Shown piece by piece: positions 8,182 to 14,164 of a stretch of DNA of 47,499 nucleotides (position 1 is its first letter; each line of letters begins with the position of its first letter). This DNA comes from JABDII01 sp041576235. Its GTDB lineage: Bacteria > Gemmatimonadota > Gemmatimonadetes > Gemmatimonadales > GWC2-71-9. Location: contig JBFGLJ010000002.1 in assembly GCA_041576235.1 (NCBI GenBank), forward strand, positions 1 to 47,499, in the 5' to 3' direction. Both the position numbers and the translations under genes were made by a program. The notes under the pieces were generated by a model that was not told the origin of the DNA, did no database searches, and saw nothing but the letters and a program-made list of their open reading frames with translations.

Positions 8182-8276
8182 TGGACCCCCGCACTTACAT
8201 TTCCCGCGCTCAACCTTCTGCTCGGAGAATCGCGCTGCGCGCTTCCCATCCCACCTTGCTCGTCGCCGGCCGCGCC

Positions 8277-8792
8277 ATGGCCGAGGCGCGAGATGAATTG
8301 GTCCAGGAATGGGCCGACTGGCTGGGCGATCGGATGACCGCCTCCACCACAATACCCCGTTCCCTGGTCGAGCGGGAGCTTCGGTTGATCATCGACATCA
8401 TGGTGCAGCTGGTCGGTCCCTACCGTCGCGAAGCGAAGGCCGTGTGGGAGAAGGTCTGCGACCACTACGGACGAACGGCCGCCGCCCGCGGGCTCGCAGC
8501 GGGTGAAGTGGTCGAGGAGATCCAGTACCTCCGCGAACTCATGACCCGACGGCTGGCGCCCATCGTCGCCGCCATGCGCGCCCGGCAAAGCATGGCGATG
8601 TTGCTCCATCTCAACCGGGCGCTCGATCAGGGCATCGCCGCGGCCGTAGTGGGCTACACCGACGCGCTGGTGGCGACCATGTTCAGCCAGAACGGCGTCC
8701 CCGCCCCGGACACCGAGTTCGACGCGGCCGACGTCGAGAAACAGCTGGGCACCATCGAAGACCTCCTGGCCACGGTCATCGGGCCCAGCTGA
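8277..8792 (+). CDS. RsbRD-N-like helical sensor/regulator protein
   Basis: 171 aa from the ATG at 8277. The frame is open from 8166, but that would overlap the divergent LD-carboxypeptidase start, and the first 37 residues do not look like the domain. All-helical: ELVQEWADWLGDRM, then a middle block with HYGRTAAARGLAAGEVVEEI and QYLRELMTRRLAPIV, then MLLHLNRALDQGIAAAVVGY. This resembles the RsbRD N-terminal domain found in RsbT co-antagonists and in front of histidine kinases. No kinase or STAS domain follows. A role in stress signalling is plausible. The recognition is by pattern only. Confidence 0.58.
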   Translation: MAEARDELVQEWADWLGDRMTASTTIPRSLVERELRLIIDIMVQLVGPYRREAKAVWEKVCDHYGRTAAARGLAAGEVVEEIQYLRELMTRRLAPIVAAMRARQSMAMLLHLNRALDQGIAAAVVGYTDALVATMFSQNGVPAPDTEFDAADVEKQLGTIEDLLATVIGPS

Positions 8793-8808
8793 TCTCCTTT
8801 CCCATCCG

Positions 8809-9957
8809 GTGACGCTCGACCTCCTGCCCGCCATCCTGTGGCTGGCACCGTTCGTGGTGTTCATCCGCCTGGCCCGGCGGACGCCCCAGCTGACCGACGC
8901 CACACCGGCCACCGACGGGCTGGTGAGTGTGATCATTCCCGCCCGGAACGAAGCGCAGAATATCGAGACCGTAATCCGCTCGATCCTGGCCACGTCCTAC
9001 CATCCAATCGAAGTGCTGGTGGTGGACGACCGCTCGACCGACCGGACCGCGGCCATCGTCGACGCCCTGGCGAAAGAGGACCAGCGGGTGCGGCTCATTG
9101 CCGGCGAGCCCCTGCCCCAGGGCTGGTTCGGGAAGCCGTGGGCCTGTGTTCAAGGCTACCGGCAGGCCACCGGGAACCGCATCCTCTTCACCGATGCCGA
9201 CACCCGCCACCAGCCGGCGCTCCTCGGCTACGCGGTGGGCGCCGCCATGGAACACCAAGCCGATCTGCTCACCATCGCCCCGCGCCAGGAATGCGTCACG
9301 CTTTGGGAACGCCTGGTCATGCCCCAGATCGTCTTGATCTTGGGCTACCGGTATCACCCGCGGGTGGTGAACCGGGCCCGGCGGAGGCGAGGGGTCATCG
9401 CCAACGGACAATTCATCTTCGTCACCCGCGAGAGCTACGAGGCCATCGGGACCCACGCGGCGGTCAAGGGCGAGGTCGCCGAAGACCTGGCCTTGGCCCA
9501 GCGCTTCTTCGCCGCGGGACATAGGCTCTACCTGGCCTTCGCCGAGTCGCTCATGACCACCCGCATGTACCGGAGCCTGGGCGACCTGATCGAAGGCTGG
9601 GCCAAGAACGTGTTCCTGGGCGGCCGGCAATCCTTCCCGGATGAACCGCTGCGCCGGGCCATCCTGCCCCTCCTCTTGGCCCCCACCGCGCTGTTCTGGC
9701 TGATTCCGCCGGTTGTTCTGGCCCTGGGGCTGGCCGGGCTGCTCCCGGCCTGGACCCGTGCCGCGGCAGCGGCCACGCTCCTCTCGCTCGGGTTCTGGGG
9801 CATCGTGTCGTACGGGATGCAGATCCCCGTGCGCTACGCCATCGGCTATCCGCTGGGGGCGGCGATGGCGGCCTACATCTTCCTCCGGTCGCTGTGGCGG
9901 GGAGAGAAGGTGACGTGGCGGGGGAGAGAGTATGGAGTCGTGAGTCGTGAGTCGTGA
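8809..9957 (+). CDS. GT2-family membrane glycosyltransferase (HpnB-like)
   Basis: 382 aa from a GTG. An N-terminal membrane segment (LLPAILWLAPFVVFI) is followed by a GT-A domain: VSVIIPARNEAQNIETVIRS, VLVVDDRSTDRT, FTDADTRH as the DxD-like site, GQFIFVTRESYEAIG, GEVAEDLALAQRF, and a Q/RxxRW-equivalent region near MYRSLGDLIEGWAKN. About three C-terminal membrane helices follow. The organisation fits hopanoid- or carotenoid-associated transferases. The acceptor is unknown. The last seven codons (VVSRES and stop) are read out of heptamer repeat tract 2, so the natural C-terminus has probably been replaced or extended by repeat DNA. Confidence 0.83.
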   Translation: MTLDLLPAILWLAPFVVFIRLARRTPQLTDATPATDGLVSVIIPARNEAQNIETVIRSILATSYHPIEVLVVDDRSTDRTAAIVDALAKEDQRVRLIAGEPLPQGWFGKPWACVQGYRQATGNRILFTDADTRHQPALLGYAVGAAMEHQADLLTIAPRQECVTLWERLVMPQIVLILGYRYHPRVVNRARRRRGVIANGQFIFVTRESYEAIGTHAAVKGEVAEDLALAQRFFAAGHRLYLAFAESLMTTRMYRSLGDLIEGWAKNVFLGGRQSFPDEPLRRAILPLLLAPTALFWLIPPVVLALGLAGLLPAWTRAAAAATLLSLGFWGIVSYGMQIPVRYAIGYPLGAAMAAYIFLRSLWRGEKVTWRGREYGVVSRES

Positions 9958-9963
9958 GTCGTT
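9936..9963 (+). repeat. Heptamer repeat tract 2 (4 units)
   Basis: Three exact AGTCGTG units and a fourth, AGTCGTT. The tract starts inside the glycosyltransferase gene and supplies its last codons and TGA stop. The following 9964-10072 segment has no gene. Confidence 0.8.
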
Positions 9964-10042
9964 CACGAGACCAGTGTTGGTGCTAGAACGATTGCTCGCG
10001 CGTAGGTTTGCGTCGCCCAACTGATGCCCCGGTCGTAACCAT

Positions 10043-10058
10043 CAGGATCTGGATCCTG
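10043..10058. other. Perfect inverted repeat upstream of the four-helix-bundle gene
   Basis: CAGGATC and GATCCTG separated by TG, ending 14 nt before the ATG at 10073. It could be an operator or a leader hairpin that hides the start region. No other signal is seen in 9964-10072. Confidence 0.35.
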
Positions 10059-10072
10059 GGCCGACGGCAAGG

Positions 10073-10432
10073 ATGGGAGACTTTAAGCAACTGAAGGCCT
10101 GGCGGAAGGCGCACCAGCTCGTCCTAGCTGTCTACCAGGCAACAGCTAAGTTCCCTCATGAGGAGCGGTATGGGCTCCGGGGTCAACTGCGTAGAGCGGC
10201 GGCCTCGGTCCCAGCCAATATCGCTGAAGGATGTGGCCGCCGTGGAGACGGAGACTTGTGCCGATTCTTAGGTATTGCCTTGGGATCTGCTGCAGAGCTA
10301 GAGTATCACTGTTACCTGGCCCGAGTTTTGGGGCTTCTCACCGGAGATGTTGCACAGCGATTGATGGACGACTCCATTGAGGTTCAGAAGATGTTGGCCT
10401 CGTTTATCCGGTTTCTGAGGCGAGCTAGATGA
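10073..10432 (+). CDS. Four-helix-bundle protein (S23 / 23S rRNA intervening-sequence protein family, Avd-like)
   Basis: 119 aa, the usual length. The family signature is clear: FKQLKAWRKAHQLVLAVYQA, FPHEERYGLRGQLRRAA, SVPANIAEGCGRRGDG, RFLGIALGSAAELEYH, and a final helix EVQKMLASFIRFLRRAR. Members were first seen in intervening sequences of 23S rRNA genes. Others are free-standing, and the related Avd protein serves diversity-generating retroelements as an RNA-binding pentamer. Here there is no rRNA gene and no reverse transcriptase in the window. The gene is lower in GC than its surroundings and is bracketed by heptamer tracts in opposite orientation, suggesting it moved in together with them. 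Confidence 0.88.
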   Translation: MGDFKQLKAWRKAHQLVLAVYQATAKFPHEERYGLRGQLRRAAASVPANIAEGCGRRGDGDLCRFLGIALGSAAELEYHCYLARVLGLLTGDVAQRLMDDSIEVQKMLASFIRFLRRAR

Positions 10433-10450
10433 TTGCAATGCCCTTGAATG

Positions 10451-10533
10451 AAGTCTTAAGTCTCTAGTCTGTAGTCTCATGTCTCAGGTCTCACGACTAG
10501 TCCTCACGTCTCACGACTCATGTCTCAGGACTC
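10451..10533 (-). repeat. Heptamer repeat tract 3 (about 12 degenerate units, inverted)
   Basis: Units in order include AAGTCTT, AAGTCTC, TAGTCTG, TAGTCTC, ATGTCTC, AGGTCTC, ACGACTA, (a 6-mer), ACGTCTC, ACGACTC, ATGTCTC and AGGACTC. The period stays at 7 with a consensus near NNGTCTC or NNGACTC. ACGACTC is the reverse complement of the GAGTCGT unit of tracts 1, 2 and 4, so this tract runs in the opposite direction. It ends just before the start of the small gene at 10540. Confidence 0.8.
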
Positions 10534-10539
10534 CACTCC

Positions 10540-10794
10540 ATGATGAAACTCTCCCTCACCCGTGACATGGTCGACGCGCTGGATGACGCCGTCGACAAGC
10601 CCGACTGGCTCATCGCCGAGGTGGAGCGGATGAAGACCTCCGGCGAGCCCTACGAGCTGACCTTGATACCCGAGCAGAGCACGGCGCTCGAGGAGCTGTG
10701 CACCATGAACATCCGCTTCGACGCCGAGGGCAATGTGAGGGCCGAGCACATGGCGCTCGAGGAATTGTCGAATCTGGTGATGGAGAATTACTAG
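10540..10794 (+). CDS. Small acidic protein of unknown function
   Basis: 84 aa, soluble and acidic, no membrane segment. Begins MMKLSLTRDMVDALDDAVD and contains a predicted helix (DWLIAEVERMKTSGEPYE) and EEL-rich helices at the C-terminus. I do not recognise the family. High-GC codon use resembles the host rather than the neighbouring four-helix gene. It lies exactly between inverted tract 3 and direct tract 4, and tract 4 begins in its stop codon. A small antitoxin-like or regulatory role is possible, but nothing in the sequence proves it. Confidence 0.55.
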   Translation: MMKLSLTRDMVDALDDAVDKPDWLIAEVERMKTSGEPYELTLIPEQSTALEELCTMNIRFDAEGNVRAEHMALEELSNLVMENY

Positions 10795-10842
10795 AAGACT
10801 TGAGACTTGAGTCGTGAGTCGAGAGTCTGCGGTCATCAGTCG
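10794..10842 (+). repeat. Heptamer repeat tract 4 (7 units)
   Basis: GAAGACT, TGAGACT, TGAGTCG, TGAGTCG, AGAGTCT, GCGGTCA, TCAGTCG, decaying further into 10843-10856. Same unit and direction as tracts 1 and 2. Confidence 0.75.
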
Positions 10843-10856
10843 TCGGGCGGCGGTCT

Positions 10857-11100
10857 GCAGTTCCCGGTTTGAGCCTCTTGGCACTTGGCAACACCTCGTA
10901 TACGAAGTGACTCCTCGGGCCCACTTCCCGTCCCGTTCACCCACCCGCATTAGGGTGCGGTTTCCGCAGTCATCCTCCCCGCAGGCTACTTGCAAGGGCA
11001 ATCCCTAAACGTGATGGCGGGGGGGCGTATGAATGCAGGCTGGCCGGCCGTTCTGGCTGATATATGGCAGGACTGGCAGGATCGGCTCATTTTTCTGCAG
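10857..11100. other. Gene-free stretch before the cassette array
   Basis: No convincing gene. It contains a 10-bp palindrome TCGTATACGA (10896-10905), and a hairpin CCGCA-TTAGGG-TGCGG followed by TTT (10945-10963) that could be a weak terminator. CCTAAAC at 11004-11010 resembles an integron R'' core with one extra A. If an attI site existed it would lie here, but no integrase gene is next to it. Confidence 0.4.
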
Positions 11101-11117
11101 TCTAGTACTCGTTAGGC
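11101..11117 (+). repeat. First cassette boundary, collapsed attC or attI-like core
   Basis: TCTAGTACTCGTTAGGC. The R' core GTTAGGC is at 11111-11117. Instead of a long folded attC, an R''-like TCTAGT lies only a few bases upstream. It matches the boundary at 13845-13861 at 14 of 17 positions. The preceding 100 bp do not fold into clear attC arms. Confidence 0.55.
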
Positions 11118-11125
11118 GGCGTCAC

Positions 11126-11653
11126 GTGAAGCGCGATATCTACCCATTACTCCCGGTCATTGCGGCAACCCTCGCCCTCTTCTGGATCGTACCTGGCGTA
11201 CCCTTCGCTCATTTGGACGATCCCAGCTACTGGGGAGTGATAGGCTATGGATTGACACTCGTGGTGGTCGTCACCCGCGTGCTCGGGCGCCGATCAGATG
11301 CGTCCGAACGCCGGTGGTTGATCGGCTTCCTGGTGGGGATGCCGTTGATATACATAGCGGCTTGGCTGCGCTTTGGTGGCGCTGCTTCCTGGTTGGCGAT
11401 CGAGTTCGTGGGGCTTGTCCTCTTCTCTGGCATCGCATGGCTGTCAGTTCGCCGATCGGTGTGGTTCTTACCGTCAGGCATCGCTTTGCATGCGTTGTGG
11501 GACGCCGGACATTACGGAATAGCGGAATTCATCCCAAACTGGTACGTCGTGGGCTGTATCGTTGCAGACGTCGCCCTAGGCCTATACATCGCCGGTCGCC
11601 TGTCCGGACTCGCGTTGGTTGCGACTCGAAGCTCCCCGCGGGACGCCGTCTAA
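11126..11653 (+). CDS. Cassette-encoded integral membrane protein (DUF6010-like)
   Basis: 175 aa from a GTG at 11126, 14 nt inside the cassette. The frame extends upstream but would cross the recombination site. About five membrane helices (LLPVIAATLALFWIVPGV; WGVIGYGLTLVVVVT; LIGFLVGMPLIYIAAW; WLAIEFVGLVLFSGIAWL; YVVGCIVADVALGLYIAG). A conserved-looking ALHALWDAGHYG segment in the fifth part resembles DUF6010 proteins, which are common in integron cassettes. The function is unknown. The TAA stop lies in the R'' core of the following attC, the usual packing of a cassette gene. Confidence 0.72.
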   Translation: MKRDIYPLLPVIAATLALFWIVPGVPFAHLDDPSYWGVIGYGLTLVVVVTRVLGRRSDASERRWLIGFLVGMPLIYIAAWLRFGGAASWLAIEFVGLVLFSGIAWLSVRRSVWFLPSGIALHALWDAGHYGIAEFIPNWYVVGCIVADVALGLYIAGRLSGLALVATRSSPRDAV

Positions 11654-11808
11654 CCAGCAAATGCACCTGACGGGGCGCGCACGCCGGTAAGGAATACAGC
11701 GTTTGTGCGGCGGCCTATGATAGTGCACGTTAAAGTGACTGATACCCGGCCTGCGGCCGGTCTCGCCAACGGGTGGGTCGCCCGCAGGTGATTTGCAGGC
11801 CGTTAGGC
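11648..11808 (+). repeat. attC recombination site A (161 bp)
   Basis: R'' GTCTAAC (11648-11654) pairs with R' GTTAGGC (11802-11808). The inner arms GCAAATGCACCTG (11657-11669) and CAGGTGATTTGC (11785-11796) are complementary except for one extra G, the extrahelical base expected in attC folding. Recombination would cut before TT at 11803. Confidence 0.9.
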
Positions 11809-11880
11809 AGCAGCGCTACGGTTCAGAGGACCAACGCGAGGGCCGGCAGGGTCCAGATTTGGGAGGTGTCCGCGACAGCA

Positions 11881-12333
11881 ATGGATGGCCAAATTAGGAC
11901 AGCGCAGGAGATACGTAGAACCTCCGACAACAAATTGGCAGGTATTGTCCGGTTGCTACTGGCCGTGCTTTTTCTGATGACTGGTGCTATGAAGCTTGTG
12001 GTGCCAATGCTTGCCGAGGCCTGGTCCGGACAACTGCTCGCTGCGGACCTACCGCTTTCCACGTTAAGTCGCTGGACCGTTCCGTTTCTCGAGATTTTCC
12101 TAGGTATCGCTCTTGCTATCGGCGTATTTGTTCGCCCGGCGGTTATTGTGGTCATAGGCGTTATGATCGTCGCGACGTACGTTCATCTAGTCGTTGACGA
12201 TCCGACGCTGTTCCCGCTGCAGCCCACCGAGCCGATCATTCCGCTCATCGTGATTGTGATGGGTGTCTACCTTCTATGGCGCGGGGGAGGGGCTTGGAGT
12301 GGGGATCTGAGAGCGACGGGGACTGCTGTCTAA
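11881..12333 (+). CDS. Cassette-encoded DoxX-like membrane protein
   Basis: 150 aa from the ATG at 11881, with GGGAGG about 13 nt upstream. An earlier possible start lies inside attC A and is rejected. Four membrane helices in the DoxX pattern: IVRLLLAVLFLMTGAMKLV, then a short loop with AEAWSGQLLAADLP, FLEIFLGIALAIGVFV, AVIVVIGVMIVATYVHLVV, and LIVIVMGVYLLW. DoxX-family proteins are linked to redox or thiol functions, but members carried in cassettes are untested. The stop TAA lies in the R'' core of attC B. GC is clearly lower than in the chromosome around it. Confidence 0.8.
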   Translation: MDGQIRTAQEIRRTSDNKLAGIVRLLLAVLFLMTGAMKLVVPMLAEAWSGQLLAADLPLSTLSRWTVPFLEIFLGIALAIGVFVRPAVIVVIGVMIVATYVHLVVDDPTLFPLQPTEPIIPLIVIVMGVYLLWRGGGAWSGDLRATGTAV

Positions 12334-12466
12334 CCGGCGTTTGCACCTGACGCGGGCGCCGCTCGATGTACGGCCTTAGATCTTCTTGAGGCGAGTTCCG
12401 TGGCCGGGCCGCTCCCGCAGACGGGCGCGGACGCTGCCGCGCAGGTGAAACGCAGATCCGTTAGGC
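12328..12466 (+). repeat. attC recombination site B (139 bp)
   Basis: R'' GTCTAAC (12328-12334) and R' GTTAGGC (12460-12466). Arms GCGTTTGCACCTG (12337-12349) and CAGGTGAAACGC (12442-12453) pair with one unpaired G, at the same place as in site A. Sites A and B share TGCACCTGACG, so they are related. Confidence 0.9.
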
Positions 12467-12489
12467 GCCAACTTTAACAGGATCGTGCC

Positions 12490-13050
12490 GTGTGGTTGGT
12501 CTGGACTGTAACGGCGGCTTCAGCAGTAGTGGCTACCTCCTGCGTAATCCTACTTCGGGACGACTGGAGGGTGGCACCGAGGGGCTGGCAGTGCCTTGCC
12601 GGCTCCGGCGTGGCACTCGCGCTGGGGGGGCTCGGCTTCATCATCCGTTTCTGGCAGCCTCTTCCGGGCCCTTACATCGCAAACGAACTCTATCCATTGG
12701 GCCCATATGTGAACGCGTGGGCGGTGTCATTCGGTTTCATGTGGCTCGCCTACGGTCTGGCGTTCGTGACGTTGGCGCTGCGAGGCCAGCGGTCTTTCAA
12801 GATCTGGCTGGCGATGATTGCGACCTGGATTCTGGCGTGGCTCCCTCACGCCATCATCGTGCTCGGCTTTCTGACGGCGGGTGAGAACGAGCGAAGCCTG
12901 GAGCTTTACCGCGGCTGGGCAGCGGAGTGGCGCGGCCTACTTGCCCTCTCGGTTAGCGGCCTGATTCTCGTCGGGCACCTTGGGCTGAGCCTAGCGGGGT
13001 TCGTTCTCACGGGTCGAGCACTGCTGCGAGATAACAAGACTCCTGCCTAA
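12490..13050 (+). CDS. Cassette-encoded integral membrane protein of unknown function
   Basis: 186 aa from a GTG, starting 29 nt inside the cassette. Five predicted membrane helices: WTVTAASAVVATSCVILL; CLAGSGVALALGGLGFII; WAVSFGFMWLAYGLAFVTLA; WLAMIATWILAWLPHAIIVL; LLALSVSGLILVGHLGLSLA. I do not recognise the family. It ends with TAA inside an R''-type core GCCTAAC, the same arrangement as the two cassette genes before it. Confidence 0.68.
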   Translation: MWLVWTVTAASAVVATSCVILLRDDWRVAPRGWQCLAGSGVALALGGLGFIIRFWQPLPGPYIANELYPLGPYVNAWAVSFGFMWLAYGLAFVTLALRGQRSFKIWLAMIATWILAWLPHAIIVLGFLTAGENERSLELYRGWAAEWRGLLALSVSGLILVGHLGLSLAGFVLTGRALLRDNKTPA

Positions 13051-13051
13051 C
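13045..13051 (+). repeat. attC R'' core (GCCTAAC) without a matching partner nearby
   Basis: Perfect RYYYAAC core containing the stop codon of the upstream cassette gene. The next R' core is 13382-13388, 331 nt on, and its arm does not pair with the sequence after this core. The other half of this attC seems lost or interrupted. Confidence 0.6.
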
Positions 13052-13174
13052 AGGCCGTCAGTCCCTCGACGACGGTGCACATGAAGGCGTTCGCTCTTCC
13101 ACCAATGGCCTCGTACGGCACGATCTATCGTTGCTGCGTTGGAAACTTCCCTCACACACAGGAGGGTCCGAGCA

Positions 13175-13348
13175 ATGGCCCGGTCTTCCGTCGGACTCGA
13201 AGCGGTGTTGTCGGTCATAACATTGGCGGCCTGTGGAGCGGAGCAGGCTGAGGAATCGCGGGCGACGGGCGAGCTTGCGGCTCCTGCCGGCAACCAAGGA
13301 ACTTCGGTGCAACGGATACGAGCCTACACTGTGCTATGCCGGCCATGA
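13175..13348 (+). CDS. Short lipoprotein-like ORF inside a disrupted cassette boundary
   Basis: 57 aa. A strong Shine-Dalgarno (AGGAGG, about 8 nt before the ATG at 13175) precedes MARSSVGLEAVLSVITLAAC, a lipoprotein signal with the lipobox LAAC. The mature part is only about 37 residues with no known domain. It may be a tiny lipoprotein or the 5' end of a larger one broken by rearrangement. It lies between the unpaired R'' core and the next R' core, so it may be its own small cassette. Confidence 0.5.
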   Translation: MARSSVGLEAVLSVITLAACGAEQAEESRATGELAAPAGNQGTSVQRIRAYTVLCRP

Positions 13349-13381
13349 TTCGTTTGGCGCCCGCAGCAGAATAACAGATCC

Positions 13382-13388
13382 GTTAGGC
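13382..13388 (+). repeat. attC R' core (GTTAGGC) closing the disrupted cassette
   Basis: The core and its left flank read CAGATCCGTTAGGC, identical over 14 bp to the end of attC site B. The arm GCAGCAGAATAA upstream has no clear complement within 350 bp. GCCTACA at 13322 is the nearest poor R'' match. Confidence 0.6.
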
Positions 13389-13420
13389 TGCGTGGAATGT
13401 GACAGCCACGGCCGTTCGCG

Positions 13421-13849
13421 TTGCTCGTGCACGCTCTGACACCGAGCGTCGAACTGAAGGTGGCGCCCAAGGCGTTTCGATTCTCCTGCCGCGGCCGGGT
13501 CGAGTCAATCGCCCCGGTCCTCTACCTCACCGGGTCAGGCGCCAACCAGCGCGTTTCCGCTGTCGGTGATTCTGCTGCGCCACCCGGACCCTACACGAGA
13601 GTTGCGTTCCTCCAGGCTTCCGCAGAGCTTGAGCTTCCCATTTCGCGCACCGATGCACTAGAAGCTTTCCTCCGCTACGCACTCGCCAAGGTTTTCAAGC
13701 GCACCTTCCTTGTGCGCCCCACGGTCTTCGTCAGTGGCATCGAATCGATCGCGGGTACCTTCGGTGGGACCGAGGCTCGTGTCCTCGAGGATGCCCTCCT
13801 GTCTGTTGGCGCGCATAGGGTCGTGTTCTTCCCGTTGCGCGCCACCTAA
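13421..13849 (+). CDS. Cassette-encoded protein of unknown function, weakly MreB-like
   Basis: 142 aa from a TTG at 13421 (GTG at 13427 is an alternative). No membrane segment. The phrase TFLVRPTVFVSGIESIAGTF followed by EARVLEDALLSVGAHRVVFF resembles the MreB region that reads PxVVVGVPxG...VxxAxxxAGAxxV. The VSAVGDSAAPPGP part resembles the actin-fold VAxGxEA loop. ATP-site residues of a real MreB are not all present, so it may be a truncated or divergent actin-fold protein. The TAA stop overlaps the R''-like half of the following boundary. Confidence 0.6.
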   Translation: MLVHALTPSVELKVAPKAFRFSCRGRVESIAPVLYLTGSGANQRVSAVGDSAAPPGPYTRVAFLQASAELELPISRTDALEAFLRYALAKVFKRTFLVRPTVFVSGIESIAGTFGGTEARVLEDALLSVGAHRVVFFPLRAT

Positions 13850-13861
13850 TACTCGTTAGGT
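13844..13861 (+). repeat. Collapsed attC-like boundary (18 bp)
   Basis: ACCTAATACTCGTTAGGT: R''-like ACCTAAT joined through ACTC directly to the R' core GTTAGGT. Nearly palindromic, but it lacks the inner arms and variable tip of a normal attC. It shares CTA-TACTCGTTAGG with the boundary at 11101. Confidence 0.6.
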
Positions 13862-14019
13862 CCACCGGACCCACTCTTCAACAGAGTGATGCTGCAATCC
13901 GCATGGCGGGCCTCCATCGCGTCGCTCGGCCTCTCAAGCGTAGGCTCCTCGCCAGCATGAGGGTCTTCCCGAGCTCCGCGCAGTCCGATCCCCAGCGGGG
14001 TTCCGCTGCCGATCCGGGT
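13862..14019. other. Gene-free cassette interior
   Basis: Together with attC D this makes a 266-bp cassette (13856-14121) with no credible plus-strand gene. A minus-strand frame across it (13934-14191) runs through the attC and looks like a shadow. Gene-less cassettes are known in integrons and may carry promoters or small RNAs. I see no clear promoter. Confidence 0.45.
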
Positions 14020-14127
14020 CCCTAACCGCCGTCTCCGGTGGACGGGCCTTGCAGCGGTCAGCAGAAATCGTTGATTTCGCTAAGGGTGTACTACGATGGC
14101 CCGCCACCGACATGGAACCCGTTAGGC
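14020..14127 (+). repeat. attC recombination site D (108 bp)
   Basis: R'' CCCTAAC (14020-14026) and R' GTTAGGC (14121-14127). Arms CGGTGGACGGGCC (14036-14048) and GGCCCGCCACCG (14098-14109) pair apart from one extra A. The tip carries a perfect hairpin GAAATC-GTT-GATTTC (14064-14078). Confidence 0.85.
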
Positions 14128-14143
14128 CAGACAGGAGTCTCAC

Positions 14144-14164
14144 GTGACGAACCCGAATGAATAA
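14144..14164 (+). CDS. Six-codon leader ORF overlapping the next cassette start
   Basis: GTG ACG AAC CCG AAT GAA TAA, preceded by ACAGGAG at a 6-nt spacing. Its last codons overlap the ATG (14157) of the next gene, which has no Shine-Dalgarno of its own. The layout suggests translational coupling, similar in principle to the short ORF that helps translation of leaderless cassettes in class 1 integrons. Inferred only. Confidence 0.35.
   Translation: MTNPNE

Larger units (their letters stand above)
11101..14127 (+). mobile_element. Integrase-less integron gene-cassette array (CALIN type)
   Basis: Short plus-strand genes alternate with sites that carry the integron core GTTRRRY (GTTAGGC at 11111, 11802, 12460, 13382 and 14121; GTTAGGT at 13855). 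Three sites (11648-11808, 12328-12466, 14020-14127) have the full attC layout: an R'' core, inner arms complementary to each other apart from an unpaired base, and an R' core. In four cassettes the gene ends in a TAA lying within the R'' core. Cassette sizes run from 266 to about 920 bp, with lower GC than the flanks. No tyrosine recombinase of IntI type is encoded in the window. Movement would need an integrase supplied from elsewhere. Confidence 0.88.

Noticed and set aside
10073..10432. Diversity-generating retroelement
   Set aside because: The four-helix protein is Avd-like, but there is no reverse transcriptase and no template/variable repeat pair nearby.
10451..10533. Repeat tract as a CRISPR array
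   Set aside because: The period is 7 bp with no spacers, and no cas genes are in the window.
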